This document shows, piece after piece, positions 10,261-22,560 of a stretch of 64,000 nucleotides of DNA. A program made the translations under genes and the position numbers. Source of the DNA: Rhizoclosmatium globosum (Eukaryota; Chytridiomycota; Chytridiomycetes; Chytridiales; Chytriomycetaceae). The notes under the pieces were generated by a model. The model ran no database searches. It was not told the DNA's origin and saw only the letters and a list, made by a program, of their open reading frames with translations. Within the stretch, counting starts at the first letter, position 1; the number at the start of each line of letters is the position of its first letter. The stretch is from NCBI GenBank assembly GCA_002104985.1, contig MCGO01000126.1, positions 52,004 through 116,003 on the forward strand. Reading direction: 5' to 3'.

Positions 10261-13200
10261 CTACTCTGCAATCTTGACACTAAACAGTTGCACATCACAT
10301 CCTGTCCAAATACTAGGACACGCCTTAACAACAGCATCACCACCACTAGGATTGGCGCACTTGATGTACACATTACCCCACATGTAACTCGTGAACCAAA
10401 CCCGCACCGCCTCCGTGTACGTAAACTTCCGCGTGAAAATCGGTTGTGGGAGTGGGAGCAAACCGACAGTCGTTCCTGAAGCCAAATACTCGATGGCCTT
10501 CTTGTCGTCGTTGAATCCCTTCTCGATACAGTATTTGGAAATCATAGGACCGAGCGCGTCGACAAGGGTAATGAGAGTTGAGAGACGGAGGTGCGATTTC
10601 CAGTAGTTGAACTGAAGACAAGTTAGCAGAAAGTTGAATTTGAAGGGTGTTAAAAAAAAAACTCACCCATTCCTCAGTCGCAACAAACCGTCCAGCAACA
10701 AGCGTCGAAACATCTCCTTCATCCTCCCCCTTCTCCCCAGAAAGCTTCTCCATCGCAACACGCTTCGCCTTGCTATCCCGAACCCTCGCTAACTCCTGCA
10801 TCGCATCATCAAACGTCAAATCCTGCAACCCATGAATCAATTCCGCGTTCCTCACAAGCGCATACACAAGCTGCGAGTTTCCTAAATTTCAAAAAAACAC
10901 CCAAAGTTAACACAAAAACCCCGCCTTTAAAACAATCCAAAAAAAAAAAGGCACCCTCCTCCTCACCTGCAACCTGATACTGCACAACGCCATTACATAA
11001 ATCGACCAAATAAAACACACACTTATGATTCGCCTCCTTACTAACCAAAAACGCCGGGTTCACAAACACCTTCAACAGCGACATGAGCTTGTTACACGAG
11101 ACCACGCACAAGCACTTGAAGTACGGCACCATGTTCGCAAGAACCATCAACATGGTCTCGTGCAGCGTTGCGACGGGTGTTTTTGCGGTTGTGGTGATGA
11201 GGTGGTGTAAAGCGAGGGTGACAAAGTCGGCCCATGTGCCTTGGAAGATGGGGAGGTGGCGGGTTACGGCTTGGTACGGGGTTGGGTCGAAGGGGGCGTT
11301 GAGGTGGACGGCGTAGGTGCGTTCTTGGGAGAGGATGTGGAGGAGGAATGTGGACATTCGGGTTAGGCCAATGTCGTTGGGGGAGGATTTGGTTTCGATC
11401 ATGAAGTAGAGGAGGGTGGATGTGAAGGGGAGGATTAGGTCTGAGTCTTTGACGAGGGTTGCAAAGTGCTGGGAGTTTTTGGGAAAAAGGTGAGTGAGAT
11501 GGCTGAAGTTGGACTGTGGTCATTACCTCGTTGATTTCGTAAAACTTCCAGAAGAGCATGATGGTTTCAATATGCAAATCGACGCGTTTGTTACTTCCAG
11601 GCAAATACGTGTTGGCAGCCTTGAGAATTACGAATCAGAATGACATTGGTCATTTTGTTTGAACAAATACTCAACCTCCAATGGATTCTTCAAGATCCTC
11701 ACAATGCTCGTCCAAATCAAATCCAAATCAGACTTCTTTGAAATCTTGGAGATGAAGTAACGGAAGTCGTTATTTCCAAATGCAGTCTGTGGTATACGTT
11801 AGATTGGGGAATCACACTGAAGAAGAAACTGTACCTTATCAATAAAGACCTTCTCCTCCACCTTTTCTTCAACAACAGCATCTTCTTCGACAACTTGATT
11901 CTCTTCTTCTTCATCCTCGACTTCGTCAACAACAGGCGCGACTGATGCCACTGACGCGACAGAAGGAGAGACTGGGACAGCAACATCAAGCTCTTTTTCC
12001 TTCTTTTTCTTGTCCTTCTTCTCTTCCTTGTCTTTCTTCTCCTTTTTGTCCTTCTTTTTCTTTTCCTTTGATTCATCCCCGTCCTTGTCCTCTATATTAG
12101 CGTGTGTTAGTGTGGGGTATATCATATAGACAATCATCCAAGGCTCCTCAATTCATCAATCCATCATGAATATCCCCGAAATCATATTTTTCGCTATAGC
12201 TCGAATTCTCTCCAGGATCTCTGGGGTACTCAACTCTTTTTCTTCTTCTTTTCCGTAGTGACGGTCTCGGCAGCAACAATAGTAGAAGCTTCATCATCTT
12301 CCTCTTCCTTCTCAATAACTCGACCTTCCTTCTCCGCCTTCCTTCTTTCCTTTTCCAACCGCTTCCGTTCCTTCTCGGCCCTCCTTTCCTCCTTCTCTCG
12401 TTCCTTTTCCGCCTCCTCTCTTTCCTTCTTTTCCTTTTCCAGTCTCAATTTGAGAAGAACATCTTCGAGGGTACCATCTTGTTTCGACAAATCAGGAACT
12501 TTCGAGACGGCACCAATGTCCACCAACAAAACCAGAGTTTGAAGACATAGTGAAACAAGTTGTTCTTGGAGAGGGTCACCAAGGAGTTGGTGGTGGTAAG
12601 GCAAAAGGCCCCAACCGACAGGATCGTATTGGAGGGCGGTGTTGAGGAGGGAGACAGTAAGTCCCTGAGCCAGTTGCTGATTCAATCCACGCGTAATCAC
12701 TTTAGCAAAACGAGAGTGAGATTTGCACGCATTTGAAGGCGATTCGAATATTTGGGTTGAAAGGAGTGTTTGAACAAGGCGCAAAACATCGATTCTGTTT
12801 TTTGTAGTTGCGGCTGAGAAAGAAACTGACGTATCTGAGGAGACAGCGACACCAGTTGCCCACAAGTTTGTCTCAGCATCGGCTGTGAGAGTGAATTGGC
12901 GGAGAAAGAGAAGTTGGATGGTCGATTGGGCCAAACGAAGACCGAGTGAGGACGGGCCTTTTACGCAATCAATTAGTATATTAATAAATATGATTGTCAT
13001 GGGAAAAGCAAGGTAAAAGGGGGGAACGTGAACGCACCTTCCCAGAGCCAGTTGACACTTTCCCCCCCTTCACCACTTTCACCACTTTCCACTTCAAACA
13101 CAAACGGAAGCAGTCTCGTCAAAACCCGCACGGCACTCGACACGCGCTGCACATCGACTGTCTCGGCCTTCAGTCCCCGTTCCAGTGTTTCAACACTCGA

Positions 13201-13463
13201 TTCAACAACAAACGCAAAGGCCCGGCGTTGCGTGTCTCTGATCAATCGCACGTCACTCGAACTCAGCGAATTAAACACGTCTTCGGCGTCAACGGAAAGC
13301 CCAACAAACGACTCGAAAAACGTGGCATCAATTGGAAGGCCCTTGTTTTGGTATTAAGTCTTAGGGTTAGGGTTAATCGCTGAATAGCTACCTCGTCTGT
13401 CTTGCCATTCAAAAGCGAGTGCACGCCCTTGCGGAACTGCACTTTCGATTCACTAGCTCCCAT
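10261..13463 (-). CDS. HID1: HID1/dymeclin-family Golgi protein
   Basis: Nine exons (13392-13463, 13038-13341, 12235-12957, 11835-12091, 11676-11786, 11527-11619, 10967-11468, 10667-10881, 10261-10611) join in frame to 875 residues. The N-terminus MGASESK fits N-myristoylation, as in animal HID1. Family landmarks: RLLPFVFE, YDPVGWGLLPYHHQLL, NNDFRYFISK, NTYLPGS...ETIMLFWKFYEINE, and the C-terminal WFTSYMWGNVYIKC...DVQLFSVKI. HID1 is a peripheral trans-Golgi protein needed for regulated secretion, and its fungal relatives act in trafficking. This copy has a long Lys/Glu-rich and acidic insert (roughly residues 285-450). Intron 1 (13342-13391) contains TTAGGG repeats. The fourth splice (intron 12092-12234, 143 nt) is the least certain. 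Confidence 0.93.
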
Positions 13464-14562
13464 TTTCGGTTACTCTTTCTTTTGTTGGAAAATGTAGAAC
13501 TCCAGAAAATGTACTGGGGACTGACACCCTCCTCACCGCTTACAGATCCTTCTTAATCCTTGGCGAATGCTTTTAATCCAACGTGAATTGCGTATTTTAA
13601 TAAAGAGAGTTAATGTCGATTGTCACTCCAAGTCCGCTTACTTAAGTTACTGCAGTCCACCACAATGGAACTCACAACAGACTTCATTGTGATTGATGCA
13701 GCATGAATGAAAATAGGCATTTTGAAAGTCTTCAGAGCGGCGAAAAGGTCGGTGAGGTGAGATACGACGACATCTGTATATTTACCACATCGACACAGTT
13801 TCTTTTCCATAATTATGAACTTCTTAATTGTCTTCGGCTATTTTGGATATTTTGGATATTGTGGTTCAAGTCAGGTTGAAGTGTGTATAGACACAAATGT
13901 GTCTGTCAACCACCAGCCAACCTACGTCCACTTTCCGAAAAGCAAGCAGTTCTCTTGAGTAATATCAAGTAGTGGCCAGCGTTATTGGAATTATGTGATT
14001 TACATCTTTCAAATGTTGGAGTTGATCAACGCCTTATTTTTTCCACCAAGTTAAACGATAAAGGCACAACAGTATACATGTTTCACAATTGGAATTTACT
14101 GCAGTAGGGGGTATAGAGCTTGTTGTTGGTGATTCGTGGCACTTGTTGCCAAGGAATACTTGCTTTAAGGGGGCGGTGCAGTTCCATCAAAAATAATACC
14201 ACTTAAATGAGGTACTAATTAAATGTTCAACAATTCATTCAACAAACTTGGATATTATGGTACAGTAGACGTTGTACCTTAGACACGAATGTTATTCTGC
14301 TCAAACAATAACTGCCAGACAAACTACATCTACAATTAGAGACATACATAGTAATGGCGCTATTAAAAAGGCATTTTAGTGGAAATTTAATATGTGTAAC
14401 GGACCAGTTCTGTGCTTGGATTCGTGCACGCGTCGGAGGCAAAAAGCCTTAACTTCCCGAAAATCAACTCAAAGCATCCAGCGGCGAAAAGGACAATCCT
14501 ATATATGTTGGGCAACTTTTCCCTCTAGTATTTTTCAACAAAAGAAACGCGTCTCTCAACTC
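13464..14562. other. 1.1-kb intergenic region
   Basis: Contains a 66-codon minus-strand ORF (13610-13810) with no recognisable features. It also has a short duplicated TTTTGGATA tract near 13840 and a small hairpin, AGACAC-AAAT-GTGTCT (about 13887-13902). A TATA-like CTATATATG sits at about 14498-14507, some 60 bp before the next gene's ATG. Nothing else could be supported. Confidence 0.5.
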
Positions 14563-16421
14563 ATGTACCTTGCAACTCTTTTGGCTGTGACTCTTGTCTC
14601 TGTTAATGCTGGTCCAGCGTCTGTCCAAATCAACACCACAGTTACTCCCTTAACTGGAGGCTGCTCGACTACATCCTACTCAGGAAGCTTTGCTCCTCCC
14701 GTCACGTATATCGGTGAGACCACCGCCAACAACACTGGAGTTACAACAGCCGAGTTCACGTACAATGCTGACATTGGCCAAACTATCACGGTTGTTCCGA
14801 TTTCAGATCAGAACCATGCTGCTGAATGTAAAGCCTTCAACGTTTTGACTGGAGCGTCTAATAACGTCTCTGATTGCCATTTTACCGTGGATTTAACTGG
14901 ATGCCTCTCTGGTTCCTCGTACGTATCACAGTTTCTTTCTTCTTATTTCTCCATAAATACTTATTAATACGCATTATCAGCCTTACCATTGCCGTCAGCA
15001 ATGTGACAACCAGTAACAACGTTACATACATCGCTCGCGCCGCTCAGACGTTTTACGTCCTTTCACAAGGTACTGCTTCATCTGTTGGTACTGTCCTGCC
15101 CTCGACAAGCTTCAATTTCAGTGCTTCAGGGAACTGGAATTACACAAAAGTTGGATCCACTTATACTGCAGTGGGCAAACGCTTGCAATGGGATAATGGC
15201 ACAAAGTTTTCAAGTTACGGATTTGACTTTGGAGTTGGGAATGGGTTTGAAAAACTGGGTGCTTCCAATTCTACAGATTTTCCCACGATTACGGGAATTC
15301 AATGCGGAGTCACAAAGACGTTGACGGTGAACATGGAGGGTGGTGTTACAATTGGATCTGACACGACTTACTTCCCTCAAACTCCGATTGTCGTTTCACT
15401 GTATGTGGATTGCTTAAACGTGGCTTCTATTGTCGTGAGAGACTTGGTTTCGATTGACGCTGCTGGGATTCTACTTGATGTGACTACCACTTGTACTTAT
15501 CCAAATGCACAATGTGGAGCGTTCTTTGAGATCGGGAACACCGCTTATGCTGCAGTGAATCCAGCCGTTCCAGTGGGGCTCGGACAGCTAAAAATTCCAA
15601 GCAACGCTCTCAATTGTGGCATTGGTGCAACGAACGTGGTTGGGATTTCATACCTTGGATCCATGACTGGTGCCCCAACAGCCCCAACTGCTGTTACTTC
15701 TCCTCAAATTACACTGACGGTCGTCATTGGCCCTAATGGCTGTACGTATAACCCATATGACTATACAATCGTCATCAACGACGTATCTCTCTCACTTTCA
15801 CCATCTATTGTCAAACTTGGAACAGACCTCACCCTGACTCTTAACGGAAACAAAGTCTCGGCTAAAAAGAAAGTCACAGCTATAAGAATATACTCGTCCA
15901 ACACTCCAGGTCTCACAACGGCCTCGCCCATTGACAGCAGTGCGTGTTCGAACCCGGACAAATGGTGTCAAGTATTTGGTTCTGTGGGTTCCAGCTGTTT
16001 CAAGGAGGTTGAACAGGCGCCTAATGAAGTTATTACATTGGGAACGGCATTGGGAAGTGTCAATATGAATTGTGCTCCAGACAATCCCTTTGCTTTTGTC
16101 GATGCGAGCAAACTTTACTATCGTTTTGATGTGAATTGGGAAGCAACTCCAGGAGTTCCTGGCCCTCCAAATCGACGTGATGTGTTTTCTATGTTGCCGG
16201 CAAAAAATGGATCGAACAGCGTGGTTGCGACTATTGAAATGCCAATGAAGGAAGGAATTTCTGTCGGAGTGGTTGCAGGAATCGTGACGGCTTCTGTAGC
16301 CATTCTTGCTATTGGAGCTATTGTAATTCTCAAAAGACAAAAGGCAAAAAAGAACCTTGACAAGCAGGCCGGGAAAAACTTGTCTGATGAGACTGCTGAA
16401 CCTTTTGTCACTGCATTATAA
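14563..16421 (+). CDS. secreted or type I membrane glycoprotein
   Basis: Two exons (14563-14918, 14981-16421; intron GTACGT...TATCAG) give 598 residues. The N-terminus MYLATLLAVTLVSVNAG is a signal peptide with a likely Ala-Gly cleavage. The ectodomain is rich in Thr, Ser, Val, paired Cys and Asn-x-Ser/Thr sites and looks beta-sheet based. A C-terminal hydrophobic helix (around VGVVAGIVTASVAILAIGAI) is followed by Lys/Arg and a short acidic tail. The ATG at 14563 is chosen because the signal peptide begins there and a TATA-like element lies upstream. No catalytic motif is recognised; an adhesin-like cell-surface protein is a reasonable guess. Confidence 0.75.
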
Positions 16422-16775
16422 ATCCATACGGAAATGAGATGAATAAACATTAAAACATGTTGATTATGAAACAAATTGCCTCGTAGACTCCATTTCAAAT
16501 GGAATCTTCAATTTCGTTACTCACACGTTTGCCCATCCAACATGATTCCACTATTTGTCGCATTAAAAACTCGATGAAGCCATAATTTCAGTAACGTTTC
16601 ATGGACTAAGAAGTATTGTTTGTTAGTTGACCGTATGTCAATATATAGGGGCAAGTAACTTCAACACTTGAATTAACGCACTACATATTCCTTATTTATA
16701 GTGTTTTATCAGATTTCTGCTGCAAATATCATGGTGTAACGGTAACTTAGCTTTATTGGTACTATGTAGACGTGT
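16422..16775. other. intergenic before tRNA-Asn
   Basis: AT-rich 354 bp with AATAAA near 16441, a probable 3' processing signal for the upstream gene. No other gene is visible. Confidence 0.45.
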
Positions 16776-16849
16776 GCTCGGTTGGCTCAGCTGGCAGTAG
16801 CGTGGGGCTGTTAACCTCAAGGTCACTGGTTAGATCCCAGTATCGAGCG
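16776..16849 (+). tRNA. tRNA-Asn (GUU)
   Basis: Cloverleaf with acceptor GCTCGGT/ATCGAGC and discriminator G (the normal identity element for Asn). The anticodon stem is TGGGG/CCTCA with loop CTGTTAA (anticodon GUU), and the T arm is ACTGG-TTAGATC-CCAGT. No intron. TTTTT at 16852-16856 is the Pol III terminator. Confidence 0.92.
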
Positions 16850-16973
16850 CGTTTTTGCGGAGGTGTTTGGGATGGAAGGTGGTGTTGGATGTGTTGTGGT
16901 TGGGTGATGTTACCAAATGTTTTCCTTCCAAAGACGAAAATAAATATTTATGAGAGTTAAATATGAATCAAAG

Positions 16974-19964
16974 CTATTCGGTATCGCTCTCCTTTTCATT
17001 CTCCCTCGAAAGCATGGCCATATCAATGCGCATTTTCATTTTCGCCTCTTCTTCCTCAACCGCCCTTCCATCCAACATGATTCCGTGAATATTATCACTC
17101 TTCAACACAATATCCACGTCTTTTTGTGTCGCTGGTGGCTCTTCGGCCGTCTTTGCACCACGACTAGATGGTGTTGCCTTGTCGCTATCTTTACCCCCTG
17201 ATTCCAACAACCTACTTAAGTTCCCAATAACTTCAGGCGCGTTAACAGCTGGGGGTAACCAAGAATGCAGTGACGCTTCGTGGACCAAGAAATATGCACA
17301 CACCATGGCTAGTTTCGCGATTGGCACAGTATCGCGATTCGCGTTGTCTCGACTCACGAGCTTGTACATTAAGCGTTTGTGTTTCACTGAACGAGCAGAA
17401 TTAGTTTTTTTTCGATAATGTTCAATCTTACAAACCCTGAATAGTCGACAAGAGAGTCGCCAATGCTTCATCAAAATCTTCATACTGCAAGGCACCAGTC
17501 TCTTGGTAATCGTACCTCTTCAGACACAGCGTCATGAATTTCACATTTGGTTCGATGCCTTTATGAATCATGTGTAGAAGCTGTTCGTCCAATAACTCAT
17601 ACGTCATCTTGTTTTTCGTGTAGGCTTGGAACTCCAACTCCATACCGTCATATATTTCTCGCTTTAAAAATATTCCTCGTAAGCCACGCATTCGGAAACT
17701 GAAATTGAATTAACACTTACAGGACGGCAAGGATACAGAATTCCGATAATCTGACGATACTTGGGCGCAATCAACGGCTGGCCGTCGTTATACTTTGCAA
17801 ACAGCTTTCGGCAGTCGTAAATGTACTTCCAAGTGATATCCTCGTGACCACATAGATGCTTGATGAAGATTGCTACATTTAGATTGTTCGACTCGTATTT
17901 TGCTAGCGCTGTGAAGAGGTCGTGGATAGCTTTGAGTGCTACTTCTTGAATTTGGTAACGGCTGTTAAAAAAGTCGTAGAAGAAGTCCTGGAAGAATGTC
18001 AGATTGAGCGGAATATATATTAACTACTTACAGTGAATTTCATGTATTGGACATCGTCATCCTTATTTGCAAGGTTGTCAATTTTCTCTTCGTATATCAC
18101 TCGAGCTTCATAGATTTCTTGAATGTAATCAAGTGTACGCTCACTGAATAGATGTCAGCGTATAATTCAACAAGATAAAGACTCACAGATTGAAAATACG
18201 CGTATATTTTGGCTTATATCCTTGGTACACGTCGTAATACTGCTCCCAGACAATTTTCATCGACTTAGTAACCTATATATCGCGATTTCAGTGTGACTAA
18301 TATTTGACTTTAAAATTACCAATAACTGCTCGTCTTCGCCTTCTTCGACATCAGAATCATTCTCGTCTTTGAAAGCCGATACCACTTTTGCGGGTTTGTC
18401 ACCTGGCTTACAGTAGCTGCGAAGTTTAAGACCTGGTCGAACAAGCCGAATGTGTGTGATTGTTTGACGGAGTGCGATTGGATCCGTCGAGCCAAGTTTA
18501 TGCGGACAGCATATCGTCTATAATTTGTTATTTGTCAACCATATGATTGACATTGAGTTAACGTACTCGATCCCCGCACTTTCCGCAATATGGAGCATGC
18601 TTCCACGGCTTATATGTATATCCACCATCTTCTGAATAATGAAGCTAAATATCATTTATCAGCATTTCTTCAGCGAAAGTAAAATTGACTCACGACTGTC
18701 GAGTAATGTCTCAACGCACTATCAGCAGCTCTCTGCACCGTCTTAGTATCATTTTCATAACTGGAAAGAACATTCTTCAAGCTATTTGTATGCTGCTTCA
18801 ACAATGTATGTTCTTCCAACAGTTCCGAGATACGTTTTTTGAATCCAGCAGTCACTTCTTCGAGCTCTTGGGAATAAGAAGCTTCGCGTTCGACTTCATT
18901 TATCATTACTCCCGCCATAATTTCCCGCTTCTTGCGGAGTTGGCTAAGAGCCATTTCGAAATCATCGAGTTGATAGTTCAAAATCTCGGCGAACTGTTCT
19001 TGAAGGCGTTCAGCTTGGTGGATGTCGTATTCTCTGAATGTGAAGTCAGAGGCGAGGAGAAGAATTTCATAAACGTTCGTACACCATGCCAATAGAGTCA
19101 ATGACAAGTTCCACTTTGTTCTTTTCACGCTCTTCCAAGACACTGTCAGGTGCGTCATTGTATGCGGACTTAAACACTGTGAGTTTTTCGATGATGCTGT
19201 TCTTTTGTGCCAAAGTTGTCTAAAGCAAAAATTAGTATTATTGGAAAGTGAATGGCCGTGTAAATGCCTGCAGTTTTTCAATCTCGGACTTGAATCCATG
19301 TTCTTGTGCAGTATGAAAGTACGCGGATTCTCCCTTCTCCATCTCATATTTATGACACTGGTCTTCCAAAGCTCGAATCTTGTCCTGCAGCTTCTCGACT
19401 TTAACTTGGTAGTCAGTGATATCCTGTCTAATATTTGACGTATAAGACATCACACACAGAAAAAGGAAGAGGACTCAACTTGAGTGCCATATTCTTCTTG
19501 TACAAAATCTGCAAATCATGATCACGGAATCGAATCCTTTGCTGGAGTTCCGCGAGGCTCTCGTTTGCTTTATCTGCCTCCTCTTGACGCGCTTCATCGA
19601 CACGACCGGCTGTACAAAAGAACGGGACTCGTTCGACAAAAGGATCCGTTTCACACGAAGTCAAATTCTTGCTATAAACACTTCGAAAGAGTTCATCTTT
19701 CAGGATCGTAAGGATTGGGGCGAAAGGACCAAGTGTTGGGATAATTTCTTCGAGGAGATTAAACACTGTGCGTAGACGCGCTTTGTGGGGAGATTTTGGG
19801 TGTTTATCAAAGACTTCTTTGAGGTGGACCTCGTACATTATGACTGGTGGGATAGTTAGATGTGTTGATATGGTAGATATTCCAGCACCTTGTGAGCGAG
19901 GTGGGATTCGATGGCGGTCACCATGACTGACACCTTGTGGTCCAAGAGGATTTCTAGCGGCCAT
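16974..19964 (-). CDS. coiled-coil protein with TSNAXIP1-like N-terminus
   Basis: Eleven exons (19480-19964, 19268-19427, 19083-19219, 18694-19033, 18567-18644, 18320-18517, 18187-18272, 18032-18143, 17721-17987, 17436-17661, 16974-17386) join in frame to 833 residues. Residues about 45-110 (TVFNLLEEIIPTLGPFAPIL then LKDELFRSVY) resemble the N-terminal domain of translin-associated-factor-X-interacting protein 1, a ciliary or sperm-tail family. Long coiled coils follow, then a four-Cys patch (YCGKCGDR...ICC) that could bind zinc, a helical region, and an EF-hand-like loop (RYDYQETGALQYEDF). One intron (19220-19267) reads as GC-AG. The naming is tentative, but an axonemal or basal-body role would fit a zoosporic organism. 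Confidence 0.7.
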
Positions 19965-20117
19965 TAGATGGACGGAAAAGTGTTGGTGCCGTCGTTTGTT
20001 TGGAAAGAAAGTGTGACAATTCCTTCACTTTCCTCATCGAACTCTGCCCATTGTTTCCAACTTTCTCTATTGTTTCTCCTCCGTCTTTGAGGCATTATAT
20101 TCATCCGTAATTTCATC
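19965..20117. promoter_or_regulatory. compact divergent promoter region
   Basis: Only 153 bp separate the start codons of the minus-strand coiled-coil gene (19964) and the plus-strand F-BAR gene (20118), so both core promoters must lie here. No TATA box is evident. CT-rich stretches are present. Confidence 0.5.
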
Positions 20118-22278
20118 ATGACTACTGCAATCCCCACATTTGGGCATCAACTATGGGCACGTTCTCTATTCCACAAATATCCTACAACTAATATCTGAGA
20201 ATAGGATCAATGGAAAGAACTCGAAACGTATACATCGGAGGGAACAGAGCTGATGATGTCCATCAACGAGTTTATGAAGCGACGCGCGGAGATTGAGGCT
20301 GAGTACGCGCACAGCCTTCAAAAGCTTGTGAAACCTTGTAAAGATGAGATTACAAAGAAGATGGGTCGTGGAGGTGTTGCGGTCAAAACCGTTCTTGAAA
20401 GGTACAATTACCATACGGCAACTATGGCTTAAAATCGATCGCTTGATTAGTTCGATGGGAAAGGCGTGGCAACAGATGCTCGTTGAAGCCGATTCCGTTG
20501 CAACAGTTCACTTTGGAATCTCAGATAAAATCAACACTGAGTTGCGAAAGACTCTAAAATACCAGAGTAAAGAAAATGACGCGAAGTTCAAAGAGGTACA
20601 TGTCAACATTGGTTTTGATGAATTGCTCTGACCTCGAAACCCAGAAATTCGATAAGATTCGGAAAGGAATTGCTGAGCTCCAAACACAGGTCAATGCGAT
20701 GGAAAAGGTACATTTATGCGCCACCTGAATCCAAGATTAACGACTGTCTAAATTTAGTTACGTGAGAAGTTCGAAGCCGAGAAAAAGAACATGGAGACTG
20801 CGAAAGCGTACCTTGCCAAAGTTTCAGCGAACAAAAACACAGCTCAAAAAGATTTGGATACTGTTAGTGCGCCCACGAACCTTAAACGCGTCTTATTCTT
20901 TTCCTCAGGCCAAGGCGGATGCAGACAAGAAGGCACTCGCTGCATCAGACGCGATGGAAGCATATCAAAAGATAATCGGTATTTACTCATATTTGCAAAT
21001 TGCTGAGAATCTAATAACGGTGTCAACAGTCGAGACGAACGCGAAGAAACAAACTCATTTCCTTGAATTCCTTCCTCAAGTTTTGACGGACATTCAAACC
21101 GATGATGAAAACGTAAGAAGCTTGTCAATACATCGCATTGCGCTTACTTCGAATATGCTTCAAGTTCCGTATCCGTGCAACGCGCACAGCGCTTCAAAAG
21201 TATTACGAATTCTACTCCTCACTCATCCCAATGTATATCGAAGGTCTCGAAGAAATGAGCACCGTCTTTGGGAATGTAAATGCCGATTCTGATACGCAGT
21301 TTGCAATTGCGTGTTTAAGAATCGATGATGAATATCCGCCTGCTGATTTTGGATTTGAAGAGAGAGCTGTAAGTTATTTATCGGTAAACTTTCGAGATTA
21401 ATTGACTCAATGTTTTCAAGTCTGCGAGAGATGCAAATTTCAAGAAGCCTGGTAGCTTAAAAGTTGCTGCGGCTCTTGGCGGTGCAGCAGCAGTTGTCGG
21501 AGGTGTTGCCTCGGCGGCGCATAGTCGTTCCGGAACTGAATCTTTGCTTGACGTGGTCTGTGCTCACATAACATCATCTTAAAAAACTAATTTAATTGCA
21601 TTTAAGGACGATGACGACACAATCCTTACAGCGCCACCCAAAAAAGGCCGCTCACTTGCAGTCACAAGAATCAAATCTTTCGATAAAGAAATCACAGACG
21701 CGACAGCAAAACTTTCCGCTGTCGAGTCCCTTCTAGCCGTCGTTTCGGCCAAGTCGTCTGCGGACCCAAAACAACTCAACGAACTAACGTTCCAGAAACA
21801 AAGCCTTGCTACTCGGATCGATAATCTGGGCCTGAGAAAGCATCGTTTGCAAGTGTACGTTGCAGGCATTGATAAAGCGAAAGAACCTGAGCTTCCTGAA
21901 TCGTTGAGAGGAAAGAGTATTCAGGCTGGAGACGTGTTGCCATCACCTGTTTCCTACAGTGCAGGTCCTACAACAATTGTCCCGATTGTAACGACTGCTA
22001 GTTTGACTTCTCCAACAGCGAACAAAATGGATGTTACAAGTCCAACAGGAGAAGCTGCAACAGTTTCGGCACCAGCCCCTGCCGTGCCACAAAAGAAGAA
22101 TGGAAAGATGTTGTACGATTTCCAGGCTGCACCCAACAGTCAAGAAATTTCAGCAAATACAGGTGACGATGTTCAGCTTGTCGACGCCCAAGATGATGGA
22201 TGGTCGAAAGTTCGAGTGTGTTCCAACGGTGTGTGGAAAGAGGGACTTGTTCCTGAATCGTACATTGGTTTTTCTTGA
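20118..22278 (+). CDS. F-BAR/SH3 protein (TOCA/Bzz1-like)
   Basis: Ten exons (20118-20156, 20205-20401, 20451-20595, 20645-20707, 20758-20862, 20909-20978, 21030-21112, 21165-21368, 21421-21555, 21607-22278) give 570 residues. The start TFGHQLWDQWKELE followed by a helical, coiled-coil N-terminal half is the F-BAR/FCH fold that dimerises on and bends plasma membrane. A middle helical segment could be an HR1-like Rho-binding coiled coil. Residues about 510-570 form an SH3 domain (MLYDFQAAPNSQEIS...GDDVQLVDAQDDGWSKV), which in this family recruits WASP/Las17 to activate Arp2/3 in endocytosis. Only one SH3 is present, against two in yeast Bzz1. The first intron uses GC-AG. Confidence 0.88.
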
Positions 22279-22488
22279 GTAGTTATTCCTAAAGTTAACA
22301 GAGTTTTTAATATCAAGTATATTCTTTGAGAAAAGCAGATAACACGAAGAATAATTAGGGTGTATAATATAATGTGCAGTCTGAAATGACTGTCAAGTGG
22401 AGCAAAATCGAGGCAAGTGCGAATTCCACACAATTGTGTCAAATACCACAACACACTACCCCACAACAAAAGCTAAATAATAAGAGTG

Positions 22489-22560
22489 CTCCCAGACGGG
22501 GAATTGAACCCCGGTCGCGGCCGTGAGAGGGCCGAATCTTAGCCACTAGACGATCTAGGA
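22489..22560 (-). tRNA. tRNA-Glu (CUC)
   Basis: The minus-strand cloverleaf has acceptor TCCTAGA/TCTGGGA, anticodon stem CGGCC/GGCCG with loop CTCTCAC (anticodon CUC) and T arm CGGGG-TTCAATT-CCCCG. No intron. A TTTT terminator follows on the minus strand (plus AAAA at about 22467). Confidence 0.92.

Noticed and set aside
13610..13810. 66-codon minus-strand ORF in the intergenic region
   Set aside because: No homology recognised, no promoter or splice context, and length compatible with chance.
13887..13902. Hairpin AGACAC-AAAT-GTGTCT as a regulatory RNA or terminator
   Set aside because: A six-base stem in AT-rich spacer with no gene reading into it is expected by chance.
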